Positions 11,285 through 24,443 of a stretch of 64,000 nucleotides of DNA are shown piece after piece. The notes beneath the pieces are model-generated. The model made no database searches. It saw only the letters and a list, made by a program, of their open reading frames with translations, and was not told the DNA's origin. Every line of letters starts with the position of its first letter. Positions within the stretch are counted from its first letter, which is position 1. The position numbers and the translations under genes were made by a program. This DNA comes from Tausonia pullulans (taxonomy: Eukaryota > Basidiomycota > Tremellomycetes > Cystofilobasidiales > Mrakiaceae): the NCBI GenBank assembly GCA_951802195.1, contig OX637621.1:1302001-1366000 (forward strand), written 5' to 3'.

Positions 11285-12241
11285 GGTGGTGGCTTGCTGA
11301 GGGCGCTGCTGAGGGCGGCGGCGAACGAGAAGCGGATTGAGGAGGGAGAAAGAGGAGCGGAACGAGGTGGAGGACGCGGGGGCGCTGCAGGGGGAGACTG
11401 TTGACGAGCGGCGATAAGTGATTTGGAGACGTCAGTGAGTAAGAGACTTCCGACGGCCAGAAGTTCCCGAACTGACGCTCTTCCTCGGCGGCGGACGAGT
11501 GCAACGACGGTGTTGGTGTCGGCGAGGGCGAGGTCGAGGGCGGCGGCGAGCGCGGGCTCTGGAGGGAAGCCGTGTTGGGGTCGGGGGCCAACTCTACGGC
11601 CTGGTGAGGGTTGGGAGAAAAGGGGAAGGAAGGGGGGAAGGGGGAGGGGAGGATTGGCGGAAAGAACGAACGAACAGAGTCGGAGGGAGAATGGAGGCTA
11701 GGGTTGGGGTGAGTGAGACACGAGGCAAGCGGGGGGGAAGCGCAGGCAAGACGCGAGGGCGAGGGCGCGCACGCGACTGCGAAACGCACGCGCAGCTCCC
11801 TGAACCGCCGCGCCCGAAACGCACGGCGCCACATCCATCGCATCCCATTCAAGAACAGGGAGCAGGCGTCCATCCAGACCTTCTTGCTGAGGATAATAAT
11901 ATGCATGTGCAGGGGCATAGTATTAGCTCTTCCACGGGCAGGAAGAGAGTGAGGTGAACGCACCTTCAACAACCGTGCTTAGGCAAATGTTCTTCTCTTG
12001 TAGATCTGCCAGTTCCATCTCCTGAACGAGCGCCCTAATGATAAGGCTGGAAAATATACGCGCGTATGTGAAAAGTATATGAAGAACGACCCGCAAGAGC
12101 CCCGGCCTGCTGCGAGAACGTGGATACAGGATACGAACCCTCCAGGGGGTCGCGCCGCTCATCTTCCTTGCTGGCTCCTTTCTCAACCGTTCACCTCTCG
12201 ACCACCACCTTTTCGCCCCCCTTTCCTCCCTTCGTCCGCTC
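11285..12241. promoter_or_regulatory. Divergent spacer between GDA1 and RIF1
   Basis: Almost 1 kb between the GDA1 start and the first RIF1 start candidate. It is long for this window and may contain non-coding first exons. Open frames on the minus strand are basic and low in conserved character. An AT-rich stretch lies around 12030-12080. I recognise no specific site. Confidence 0.4.
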
Positions 12242-15200
12242 ATGGACCGGCCCGCCGCCTTCAAGGATACCACAGAAGACGTCTTTCAGGTTGGTGTCCG
12301 CCAGAAGGAGAACCCTACATCAGCGACAACCAAAAGAGGAGGTTCGTTTCGTTCCGTCTCAGACGCGTTCCTTTGCTCTTTAGGGTCCTCTTCATTCTAC
12401 TAGGTTCTCGCCTCTCCTCTCTCGGAGACATACCTGTCAAGGGACTTGCTTAGATGTTCGATCTAACGCGTCCGCGGACGCGCTCAGGTCACGCTGGCCT
12501 GACGACGGCAGCTGGCCTTGGACGCGTTCAGTCAACTCGACGCGTCGCTTTCCCAGAGGAAAGCCGCCCGGTCTCTGTCCTCCCTCCCACTGATTCTCCT
12601 CACTCTTTTGCCTCAGCTCCCTCAACTCTGAAGACAAGATCCAGATCGGTGAGTCGAATCCTTCTCGTGGACCTTGAGGAGAGCTGACAAGCTGCTCTCG
12701 AAACCTCTCATCCTCCCCCTCTCCTACCTCTCCCCGTCCCCCTTCTTCCAGGTCATCTTCTCGCCCCACAGCTCCTCCCACCCATTCTCGCCCAACACCC
12801 GCTCCGCCCTCTCGTCTTACGGTCGGAACGTCAAGGCCGTCTCCTCGCCGTCCGCAACGCCGACGCGAAGCATCCTCAAGCGGACCAACTCCGACGACAT
12901 TCGCCTCGCCAAGGACGTCGTCGAGGGTACCCGTGTCAACGGCCGGAGCGACCGGCGATCCTACCTGTCCGACCAGGCGGCAATGATGAGCGATGATGCT
13001 CCCTCATCGAATCCAGCCAGCGACGATGCCAGCGTGGGTGTCGCGCGCGGATTGCCATCTTCGAGCCCGCCGCCGTCGTCCTCGCCCGAGAATGGCGACC
13101 CCAGTGGGGGAGCCGACGGCAAGGAACCTAGTGTCGTACAGTCCATTGCAAGCCACTTGCGCACGATTCTCTCAATTTCGCCATCCCATCGCGAAGATGC
13201 ACCTCACCTCCACCCTACTTCTCTCGGCGACCTCGCCGAGGCTTACACCTCCCTCACCACCCGCTTCCGGTCATTTGCCGCCCCATCAACCGTACCGAAC
13301 CCCAAGGAGTTTCAGCAGTTTCTTGCACCGCTCAAGGAGAACTCGGCGGCGCTCTACCGAGCGTTCAAGCGGGATCTCGAGCGCGTCTTCAAACAGTCAC
13401 AGCCCAAGGACGCCCGGAGCAGCTCCCCGCCAGAGGTCCCTGCAGAAGCCGAGACCTACTTTCAGGCTGGCCGTGCGCCTCGCGTCGGGTTCTCGGACCT
13501 TGAGATCTCGGTGAGGCGGGAGGAGGTCAGTGTCGGCCACGCAGTCCTTAAGTGGCTCGCCCTCGCGTTCCACGTGCCGGAGATCTGGGGCTGTTTCACA
13601 GGTGCGCATAGAACCCCGCCCTCGTCGAGCCAGTCCTTTTCGTCTTGCTGAATCTGTGTGCTTGTGTCCATTCAAGACGCCGACATCCTCTCACTCCTCC
13701 GCCTGCTGCTCAAGATCCCGCTCCAGAACTCCACCTCCTCCACCTCTTTGACAATGCCCTTCTTCACAGCCACGTCTGCCACCAAGCGGACCTACGCCTT
13801 TTCCATCTATGCGCTCACTCATCTCCGACTCCCAACACGGATCCTCCAGCCCGTCGCAGACGATATTGTTGAGGCCTGTCGTAGAGCAACGACCACCCCT
13901 CCAAGCGGGACCTCCGCCGCGGCCGTCAAAGCCTCTGCAACGGGTGAAGGCAACCCGAAGGCCAAAATCGAGGGCCTGGGGGCAATCTATAACCTCCTCT
14001 CGAGGAACGCCTCGCTCTTCCTTCTTTATCACGAGGACCTCTTTCCAATCCTTTTCAAGAGCTTAACGGACAAGACGCCCTCCGTCCGGACGCGGGCCTC
14101 GGCGGCGCTTGGGGCATCTATCATCGGTGGACGCGATTGGATCCGGGAAGCAGAGCAGGCGCTGGCGGTCGCAGAGCAGGCGGAGAAGGCGGCAGCGAAC
14201 AAGCCACATCGTGCGCGGGCGGAAAAGGAGAAGGAGAGGCGAAAGCAGGAGGAGGAGTTGATGAGGGCGAGGCGGGTCGTTGAGGAGGAGGTTGGACTCT
14301 GTGTCGTCAAGCAGCTTAAGCTCAAGATTGGCAAGGGGCCAGAGAAGATACTCCATGGGATCATCGTCCAGCTCAAGAGCGCGCTATCCAAGGACGCAGG
14401 TATGTAAAGAAACCTGGTAGGGAGCAATCCTCCAAGTCTTCTGACCATCTTTCCCACCCATCCGCCTGCTAGGTCACTGGGCCGTGTCGACTTGGGCCCT
14501 GCTCATTACTCTCCTAGGCCGGAACATTGCGACACACATCTCCGAACTTCTCACCTTCCTCAACGTACGTAGAAAGACCAGGTGGTGACTGTCAGCGGAC
14601 TGAGCTGACACGCGGCGTCCCTTCTCTAGGAGGCCCGTGGCGTCAAGACCCGTGGCATCGCTCGCCTCTGTCGCCTCGCATGGGACCACGTGATTGTAGC
14701 CTTCGTCTCACAGTCCTCCGGTCGCCTCTCCGCCGTCATCGATCCGCCGCCCTCGCCATCGAATGACCCGATCCGGTATGACCTCGCCTGGGTGCTCAAT
14801 GTCAAGCGCACCAAACTGCTCGCGGCCTTTATGACGGCCTCGATTACCCGGGATGTCGCTCCTCCGCTGGAGGAAGTCGTCGGAGAGGATGGAAAGGTTA
14901 TCGGCCAGCGCTGGACTCAGCGAGAGACGGGTGGCATCGGCAGCAAGGCCGACCTCATGCGGATCAGCGTCGAGCCTCTTGTTGGCTCGGTATTCGCCCT
15001 GACGGGCGCCATCTACAACACGCTCGGCCAGCCTCGCGAGATGCCGCTTCTGCCCTCCGCAGAGGCTGAAGGAGACCAATCCCTGTCATCTATCATCTCC
15101 GGGTCCGCGCCGGGCAAGGTCCTCGTCCCCGTCTCCGTCTCCTCCAAGCCAACGCTTTCCTCGGGGCCGCCGACCCTCAACCAGATTCGAAACGCACAGT

Positions 15201-18200
15201 TCTCTGAGGTCTTTGACGCGATCGTCCAACCTGTCCTCAAGGACCTCCTCGCCATCGCTGGTGCGGACGACATGAAGCTCCTCGCTTGGTCCATCCTCGG
15301 AGCTATCTTTGCTACAGACCCCAACTCCTCGGGTTCATCGGACGCAGACGATCACCCGGCAACTGCTTGGACGCTCGAGCGCCTCCTCTGCCACTCCTTC
15401 CTCAGGGGTGACATCTCCTCCGCGGAGCCTTCGACAAATGGGTCGGCACAGGCTCGGGAGGACTCGATTTGGAATATGGCGCAGACGGCGAGTGCGTCGA
15501 GTGTCACGCCAGAGGAGATCCCTAGCTGGCCGAAAGACTGGGTCGCTACCCGCTTCTCGACGACAGGCGTTAAGACAGTCGAGTCTGCTATTTTTGGCAT
15601 ACATGGGCTCAGCAACACGGAGGGAGTGGAGTGGGTCCGTAGCGTAGAGGGCATCCGCATCCTGCCGGTGAGTGGCAGGTACTTTCAGCTGGAGTGGTCG
15701 CTTGCTAACGATCGCTGATTTCTATACCAGGCCGCCCTCTCGAACCTTTGGCGCAATAACCTCCGCGCTCACGCCATGACCAAGCCCGAAGGTGAGTCTC
15801 CGCGACAGGGCATCCATCGCGGCAAGTGGTTGACTCGCCGCATCCTCTTCGCAGGTGATGCCCCGGCATCCAAAGAGTACCTTGACGGTCTCATGGAGAT
15901 CACCCGATTCATTAAGCAGGTCCTCAAGACACCACCGGCGATCTACCTCCCGCCGACACTTCTCCATGCCCAGACGTCGACGTATCCCGATCTCGTCCGC
16001 TACGGTCTCGTCGAGCACCTCGTCTCAGTCGCCGCTGACGTCCTCGGCGACGGGGCGTTCGCGGCGCCCCTTCCGCTCAAGGACAACAAAATTCTTGGCG
16101 CAAACAAGGAGGGACGCACATCTGTTGCCGGTCTGTACTCTTGATCCGGAGCATGTCGTTTATGCGAGTTCCCTGACATACGTGTTGCGTCTTCATCAGG
16201 CATCCTCGTCACAAGTCTCATGCAGATGAAGCTTCCCTCCTTCGCCAACGACCCCGCCGGCCGGATTGCCTTTTGCGCGATCCTCGACAAGCTCATCACC
16301 GTCGGCCTTTCCGGCAGCGGCGCATCCGGCAGCCTCCTTGGCGACCTCACGCACACGCTTGATGTCCTCGAAACCGAAGGCGATGAGGACGTGACCCAGC
16401 TGAGTCTCTGGCGTGTCATCGCCCGCAAGTGGACCGAGCTCTGGCCCAAGACGGCGCCAACGAGCCAGGAGGACGACGAGGACGCCGAACGGGAAGATCA
16501 GTCGACGCCTCTCAAGAACCCCTCGATGACTCTCGGCCTTCTTGCCAATCTCCTCACCAACCCGTTTCGCAGCTGTCCAGGCTCGTGGGCTGTTGCCTCC
16601 GACTCGGACGTCAAGATCTGGCAGGATCTGCTCGAAACGACGTGTGCTCGGGCGAGGGTCAAGGCTTACGACCCGAACATCGCCGTCGTCGAGAGTCTGG
16701 CGGCTGGTCTCACGGACGCCGAAGTCGCAGAAAAGTCAGTCGTCACTCTGCTCTTCTCTTCTCCTGCTTCTTTAAGTCGACCCCTTCTGCTTCGAACGCA
16801 CCAAGGCCCTCGCCATCAACGCTCAAGTGCCTTGCCACCTTGGCACTCGCCATCCGCTTCCCAGGCTCCACCCCCCCTACGAACGACACAAACTTAGCCT
16901 TCCAACGCCGGATGCGTTCATTGCCGGACTCGTTTCTCAATCTTCTCGGCGAGTCGATCCTCAAAGGCTATGACGCCGCGGTCGAGCAGCCCGACCTGGC
17001 GGGGCCGCTGTCGAAACTCATGACCGCCACGGCGAGTCTGCTTGCGGAGCTGCCTGTCGGTTTCGTTGGCAAGGCGGTCGACATCCTCTCGTCAGCCTTT
17101 CAGCTCGTCGTCGCGGATGAGAAGGGTGTGTTTGTCGACGCAGAGTATCAGGAAGCGGTGCGTTAGTTTCGATGCCCAGACTGTCCAGACGAAAAATGCG
17201 AGCTAATTCGCCCATTTGTGCAGGCCATCTCTCTCTACGAAAAGACCCTCCAACTTCTCTCGACCTCGGCCGAGACCAAGGAGGGAGACGTCTACCGCGT
17301 GATCGACCGCTCGAACGCCACCCTCCTCAAACTCACGCCCTTGCTTTGCATTAATGTCGTCGGCAATGGCGCTTACTACGTTCGGTCTGCAGACACGTTC
17401 GCCGCCTTCTGGGATGCGACCTTTCAGGGCGTCGAGAACCTTACGCTCTCAGACCGGCTGCGGGAGATGCTCTGCCTGTTGCACTCCACGGGGATGAACG
17501 TTGATGCGGAGAGTCTCTCCATCTCCCAGTCGCAGTCCCAGGTGCGCAGATGTCCCACTTATTATCCAATCGTCGACATCTCGACCTGACGGATCTTGTC
17601 TCTAGCTTCCGACTCCCTTCACTCATCGTTCAGAGATAGAACCCCCCTCCACCACTATCAACGACAGTAGGGAAGTTGTTGGCTCCGGTCACGGCGCCAA
17701 CACCGCCGCCCATCGCCCATCAACGAGTGCTGGCCTCCCTGACGTCTCTGCCTCTACGGATGGCTCCATCATCGCCGCCAAGCTCGCCACTGCGACTCAA
17801 GGAAAGAGCCAGGAGGAGTCGGCTTCCTCGGCAGGGTCAGGCCGCTCGCTCCGGACGAGGGCTTCTTCCGCGCAAGCGTTCGGATCGCAATCACAAGCGA
17901 CTATCGCAACAGGGGGCGTGAAGCGGTCTCGGAACTCCTCGGGTGAGCAGACAGCGTTTTCTGACAAACAAGGGCAGTGCCTCATACCCCCAACCTATCT
18001 CTGTTTCTCAGCGGGCCCGAAATCAGCGTCCAAGCGTCTTCGGCTGTCGTCCTCGGCATCCAGCATCGTCCCACCAGTCCTGGAGGATTCAGCTGAGACC
18101 CTCGACCTTGACCTCGTCGCATCTTTACCGACTGTTCTAGCTCCTGCTTCCGCTCCAGCTGTAGAGGCAACCCCGCCGCCGCCGCCGCCAGCACCGATAA

Positions 18201-19308
18201 TAGCACAGACGCCCCTTGTGCCTATGCCTTCAGCCTCGACACCCTCTCGACGAGCGCAGTCGCAATCGGTCCTCTCGCACGTCGCCAGTCGCCTCAACAG
18301 CTTCTGGCGGTCGCCCACCGGGGCGGCGTCTCAAGAGGAAGATACTTCTCAGACAATGAAGTCGTTTAGAGAGATGGCCGAGAGCATGCCCGTGACAGAG
18401 GACGAGGCGCGGAAGGTCAGGATCGGCATGCTGGGAAAGGAGGAGGCGACAATGGAGGAGAGGAGCGAAGGGCCAGGCGGCGACGTTGATCAGAGAGGAG
18501 GTGCTTTGGAGGCTCCCAAGTCGGCGAGGCGAGCTCATCGCCAGACAGCACGAGGTCAAACGCTTTTCACGCAACCTTCTCTGTAGCGCATCACTGACGG
18601 CTCGTCCTGCCTACCCACCTACAGCCCAGCGATTTGGCACTGGCCGCACTCCGGCAACTTCCTTCGATCAGAGCATCTCCCTCGCGCCGCCAGGCAACGG
18701 GCGCAGGCTTTTCGACCAGTCGACTGTGCCCTCGACATCTTCGGGGTCGGAGCACTCTCCGGCGAAGCGGGCCGCCCCATGCAACTCCTTGCCAACAGCA
18801 GAGGATGAGGATGAGGAGGAACCGACAGACGTCGACGACGACGACGACGAAGAAGCTAGTGGTGAGTTCCAAGTTATTCCAGGTGTATCTCCTCAAAATA
18901 TTCGATACGTGCTGACGCCTTGCATTCATCCAATCTTCTCAGATCAAATCATGGCGGAGACGTCGTCTCCTTCGCCCTTGTCCAAGCGTTTCTCTAACCA
19001 GGACGCCGCCAGCCGCAGCTCCATCTTCCCGGCTTCTCCTGTACCTCCGCCCGCGTCAGCACTAGCAGCTCCTTCAGCTGCGATCACCTCGTTCGTGGAC
19101 CTTTTGAGCGATGAGGCACAGCTCTCGCAGGAGCTTGCTGGCCTCGACGCGGCGAGCCTGCTTCGGACGCAGCGGCAGCTCATACGTGCGCTGTCGAAGA
19201 TCCAGGAACGTGAGTCAGCGCAGGATTTTCACGCCCAAAAAAGTGTCGCTGACGTGTTCTTGTTGCTCGACAACTCAAGGACTCGAGGCTACCATGTCAA
19301 CTGAATGA
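12242..19308 (+). CDS. RIF1: Rif1-like telomere and replication-timing regulator
   Basis: Large nuclear HEAT-repeat protein that limits telomere elongation and origin firing, in other eukaryotes by bringing protein phosphatase 1 to chromatin. At least 14 exons. The first two are uncertain: a start at 12242 (MDRPAAFKDTTEDVFQ) spliced forward, or a start at 12454. Two PP1-docking motifs lie near the N-terminus: RRVAF (about 12545) and RSILKR (about 12866). The Rif1 N-terminal domain follows: APLKENSAALYRAFKRDL, GHAVLKWLALAFHVPEIW, RTYAFSIYALTHLRLPT, EGLGAIYNLLSRN, GHWAVSTWALLITLLG, WDHVIVAFVSQSSGRL. The C-terminal third is Ser/Pro-rich and disordered with an acidic DDDDDEE run near 18840. The last intron (donor at about 19209) gives the end IQERLEATMSTE. 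Unspliced, the frame would end at 19304. Confidence 0.85.
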
Positions 19309-19466
19309 ACGATCCGCTCCCTTTCCCTTCTCTCTCTCTCCTAGCATTTGCTTTCGTTCCTCTACCTCTCCTCACTCTCACTGTATATACCCCCGCTTTG
19401 CATTTTCTCCTGCATTCGCTCTCCTGGCTGCGTTCAATGGATGGTCGATCACCTGATCATAACGTC

Positions 19467-22400
19467 TCACGCGAGTCCCTCGTCTTCCTTCGCATCTACT
19501 GCTTCCCCTTCTCCCTCCTCCGACTCCCCCCCGCCGCTCCTCGCCTCGGCATCTGTCGCCGCTGTGGGCACTCCCTCATCGGCCTCTTCCTTCTTCCCCA
19601 CGTCAACGAGCGACTTGGCTGTTAACGGTGGTGGCTGAGGAGGCGCCTCGGTATTCGGCGTTGCGGGCGTCGTAGGCGTGTTCTCTTCGCTGTTACTACC
19701 GTTGGCCGGACCCGCCTCTGCGGTCGCTGAGACGGAGGGCGACACAGAGCTCGGCTCACCCCCGCCTTCTCCGCTTTCTCCTCCTTCTCTTACCGAGGGA
19801 GCCCTGGCCATCGTTGGTGAAGATGAAGATGATGACGTCGACGGCTGCTGCCTTGGCGGGTGACCTCCCCGAAGCGCAAGCTCGTTCCTCCTCTGCCGGA
19901 GCCTCTCCGTCTCTTCAACTCCGCCCGTCTTCCTCAGCTTCCGGCCATCGACAAACTCGCTCAGCTGGGCCGCGAGGACGTTCCCTCCGCCCTGATCCTT
20001 GGCCGCCTTCTCCCGCTCGCGCATCCGCTGAGCCGACTCAATCGCCCGCAGCCGCTTCGAGGGGTCGATCTGAGCGCCTTGAATCTCCGAAAAGACCGAA
20101 GAGAGCGACGCCGCCGGATCGATGTCCATCGGGCTCGGAGAGCGATACCCTCGACCCCGACCGACGACCGAGGGCGTCGGGGGACCCTTGGTCGCGACGT
20201 AGAGCTCGATCTGGTCGAAGACCTCTTTGAGACCCGTGTAATCCTCTTGGATGTCGACGACGAGGGCGAGATGGTGTCGGAGCATCGACTCCTCCGCCAT
20301 GACGTTCTGCATCTCCGCCTCCCACGTCGTCCGCCACGTCGTCGCCGCCGCGTCCGTCGACTTGCGAAGCGCTTCGAGCTCCTCCTTGGCGAGCACGATG
20401 TCCTTTTTGAGGGACCGCATGATGCTCGGCTTTGGAACAACCTCTTTGCTCGTCACGTCCGCCCGTAGATCGTCGAGAATATCGCCGAGATCCTCGATCC
20501 GTCTCAGGACATCTTGGCTCTGTTCGTCAATCTTGGTCTTGCCAGCCTCGACGAACGCCCGGCCACCTCCAAGAGCCGCAGTCGTCTTCGCCAGGTCCTG
20601 GAGCCGCCGGTTCTCCGCTCGGACGCGCGCAAAGGTCTCCTTGACGGCGGCCATGCCGTCGGCGTGGACTTGGCGGAGGACACCAAGTTCGCGCCGAAGA
20701 TGTTGAGCCTCGTCAAACTGCGTCCGAATCGCGTTGACGAGGGCGGCCGAGACGACCGAAGCCCCGGCGGTCGGGGAGGACGCAGCGGTCGCGACGGTGA
20801 CGGTAGACGGGGAGGGAGCGGCGTCTGTGAATGTCGCCGGCTGGGAGGCAGGAGAGGAGGTGGCGGACGCTGCTGTTGCTGTGTCCGCCTCCTCGAGAGG
20901 GGAGGCGGCAGGAGAAGTCCGGGTCGTCTGCTGCTGAACGATGGAGAGAGGTCGGGGGGTCGGGCGGACCTGGGTCTGCTGCTGGACGGCTTGGAGAGCG
21001 GCGAACTGGGTTGAGAGCGGGCTGATCGAGTCGCGGATGAGGGTCTCGAATGTCCGGGTGAGCGAGGAGATCTGGCCGTCGATATGGGCCTTGACCTGGT
21101 CGAGCGCTGGCAAGAGGAGAGTGTTCGTTATCAGTATCTGCTAGAGAACCATCGCCGACCCGTCAGAGACTCACGCTCAACGTTAAGGCTCAGCTGGACG
21201 CCGTCTTCGAGGTCCTCGCCGTCCTCCCACTCGTACCGCCACTCCGTCCTCGGGTCACGAACGTAGATCGCTGGGAACTCGGCGCCCTCGGCCGTGAAGC
21301 CAAACTTCTCCATGAAAAGCAGCCTAATCGCAGGGACTGACGGGTCCGGGGGGACGTGGACCTTCTTGCATTCGCGACCGTGAAGGAGAAAGAGGGTGAT
21401 GGTCTCCGGTCGGGTGGCGGCGACGGAGGCGCCGGAGGGGGAGGTTTGCGTCGAAGGGAGAGGGACAGGTCCCGGATTGGGAGGGGTGAGGAGACCGCCT
21501 TGGGAAGGTGAGCCTCCGGGGACGAGGCTGCTACCACTGAGAGGCACAGACTCATCCGCTCGAGCAGTCTGACCACCAGGGCTCTCAGGGATCTCCTCGA
21601 CTGAAGGCACGAAGCCTCTGCCACTCGCGCCTCCTCGGAGCGGGGAGGACCCGACCAGCCCTGCTGGCAGCGCCGGCACAGGCGGGATAGGCATCGCCCT
21701 TGACGCCCTCTGCGGTCTGCCCGGGCTAGGCCCAGCGCTGGACCCGCCCGAATCGCTCCCTCCAGCAAGCATGTCGGCTAGGCCGATCTCGGACGGGCGG
21801 CGCTTCATGCTACCTCCGCCAGAACCTGAGACGCCGTCGCTGTCCATGATCTTGCCGATCTGGTATGTCGAGTAACGTTGGCTGGCCCTCCGCGAGATGC
21901 TCTTGTCTCCCCGCCGAAGCGCGGAGAGAGTCTGGTCTGCGACGGATGGAGGAGGCGGAGGTGGGGGAGGAGGCAGTGCCTGGGAGGGGACAAGAGGAGC
22001 AGGAGCACGAGGAGGGGAGGGTGCAATGATGACAGTTGGAAGGGGCGAGACAGAGGCGTCCTCCGGTTGGCAGACAGAATTAGAGGTGGAGGAAAAGTTT
22101 GTGTCGGAGCCTTGTTGGAGAGTGAGATTAGCGTTCGACTCAAAAGCAGCGATAGGGAGAGTCGGGGAGGCAGCCGCAGCGTCATGGTGGGAGTCTCGGT
22201 CGTCCGAGATCTGAGGGGTGGATATATCGACGAGCGAGTGCCTCTTGACGAGACCAGCTCCGTCCGTCCCCGAGAACGATGGCCTCTGCCGCCGGAGCGT
22301 CGCGGGTTGCTCCTGAACCGGTTGCTCCTCTCTGATCGGACTAGGAGCCCGTTCAGCAGCTGAAGGCTCGGGGTACAACTGGTGATCCGAGCCGCGCTCA

Positions 22401-24284
22401 TCCCTGCTGCCGTGTCGTCGGACCGAGGGTCCGCTGGGAACCCGGCGTGCTGGTCGGAAGGCGTCTGCTGGGGCCGGTGGGAGAGGGCTACCGTGGACGT
22501 GTCGGCCGGAGCCTTGGAAACGGCGAGTAGCAGGGGCGCCCGGTGCGGCAGGATACTGGGAGGAGCCGTTACCGCCTGAAGTAGTGGATCTAGTGGATCC
22601 TTCCGAGCTGAGAGTGGAAGTTGTCGAGAAGGGCCGCTCGGCATCGGTTGCCGTTGCAGCGCCTGAGACGAGCGCTGGTGACGAACCCGAGCCCTGGGTG
22701 ATATGGACGGCCGGCCCAAGACTGTGCGTAGCCGTGGCGGAGGAGTAGCGTGTTGGCAGATTTGGAAGAAGAGGGAGGCCGTTGGCATCGTATCGCGCCT
22801 GGTGATTGTTGCTCTCCGAGGCCACAGCGAACTGGTTCATGTACCGCCCCTGGTTCTGAGGCGGGATCCAACGGTCATCCTCCCCATTTAAGTCGGGCGT
22901 TGCTCTTCCCCCAGCTGTGCCAATGCTACCACCTGAAGTCAGCTCCTCCCGACTGCCACCGTAGTAGCTCGATGAACCCGCTGACGAAGACGCTGCGCTT
23001 GCTGCCGCCCTCTCCCTTTCCCACTCGCGCTCACGCTCCCTCTCGAGCGCCCTAGCACGCTCAGCGTCCCAGTCCCTCTCCTGCTCCGATCGAGACGAGC
23101 CCTGGCGCTCGTAACGCATGCGCGCACGCGCCTCCTCCTCCCTCGACTGTTGTCGTGCCGGCAATGCGGGGAGGGCAGCCTCAGCTGTAGTGGCCCGGCG
23201 CTTCTCCTCGCGCATGTTTTTGTAGATCGCTTGCTTGGACTTGAGCCCCTGGAGGAGGGCGACGATGGTATTGCGGATCTCGGGGAGATACCGTTCGAGG
23301 TTTCGCGGAGTCGGGTCTTCGGCGAGGCAGCGCTCGAGGCAGCCTCGGAGCTGGTTCGGTACGCTCAGAAGCTCACTACGAGAAGAGGAGAGGGGGAGAG
23401 GGGGGGAGAGCAACCAGGTAAGCTGAGTGCGTCGATGGTCGTTGAATGAGTGCAGGCAAGCGCGTTCGCGCCCGCCCGACGGCTCCAGCTGCTGGCGTGC
23501 CCACTCACGTCATGGAGATTCCAACATCCTGAAATGCCGCCACGGCTGAGTTGAAGTCGTTCCCAAGCCGGACGTAGACATCGGAGACCTGATCGCACCG
23601 AGCGGGCGGGGCGGAGGATGGACAGTCGAGCCAGAGTAAGTGCAAGCACGCACGCAAGCGAGGGACGTTACTCAGAGGATGCTCAACACACCTCAGTCTC
23701 TGTGATTTTCTCCTTTGACCAAGCAGTGAGCGAGTCGAGGAGTTGGCGCGTAGCGACGAGAAGCTTGGTCACCGCTGAAGAAAGACAAAGGGTAGGGTGG
23801 GTAACCGGCGGGCGGATCAGCACGCGAGGCCGGCCTAAGCCTGTGGGGGTTCAATGGAAGGACGGATCACATACCGGACTCCATATCTGAGCGAGTGAGT
23901 GAGAGGGAGTCAAGAGTCAGCGGGAAGACTGCTCTGAGATGATCCGAAGAAGGCATTGTCTGTCGGTCCGGTCGAGGCGCGCGCCTCCCGAGGTCAGGCG
24001 CGCCTCAAGACAACGCCTCGCGAGTCATACGACAGCAGGTGGGCGGAGGGGCACGTACGAGATCTCTCCTGGAAGGCGCAGATCAGCAGTACAGGGATAC
24101 AGTCAGCATACACTGAGACAGCTCCACTGTCGTCGCAAGCGAGTGCAGATGGACGACGACGAACGGAGTGGGCGCGGGAGCTCGAAGACTGCTTGCTGTG
24201 AGTCGAGGCCGAAGTTACGATGGAAGCGACGGACGAGCTCCCTGCACGCCCCGGGTCGCGCGGGTCGCGCGAGGAGACCGACAT
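19467..24284 (-). CDS. BUD6: Bud6/Aip3-family actin-interacting polarity factor
   Basis: Actin- and formin-binding protein of the polarisome, acting at sites of bud growth and cell polarity. Exons 24114-24284, 24059-24068, 23875-23886, 23692-23774, 23509-23588, 21175-23375 and 19467-21106 total 4197 nt (1398 residues), in frame. Residues from VTKLLVATRQLLDSL to LLQGLKSKQAIYKNM are a conserved N-terminal helical region. A coiled-coil Glu/Arg stretch and about 400 disordered residues (Ser, Pro) follow. The Aip3 domain is seen in ETITLFLLHGRECKKV, IRLLFMEKFGF and IYVRDPRTEWRYEWED. A long C-terminal coiled coil follows (HIDGQISSLTRTFETLI, then DIVLAKEELEALRK, and so on), which carries the formin/actin-binding activity in yeast. 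Two microexons of 10 and 12 nt near the start encode ERSHMES; their phases fit exactly. The 3' end faces RIF1 at 158 nt. Confidence 0.9.
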
Positions 24285-24443
24285 GGATCGAGGCGACTGG
24301 GAGGGGTGATGATGATGGATGAGAGGTCAAGAGAGAGACGAGGTCCGTGGGGGTTAGACGCTCGACGGAGGCCAAGGCGCGATGCCCATCCCGGCTCGCT
24401 GCTTTGCCGTCAGACCTCCACTTTCCTCTTGTCTCCCTCGACA
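24285..24443. promoter_or_regulatory. Short bidirectional promoter, BUD6 / POP4
   Basis: Only 159 nt separate the two divergent start codons, so both genes must share regulatory DNA or overlap in their 5' UTRs. No specific site recognised. Confidence 0.4.

Noticed and set aside
12030-12080. AT-rich patch upstream of RIF1 as an origin or telomere-like sequence.
   Set aside because: No telomeric repeat units or other supporting pattern; ordinary promoter composition explains it.
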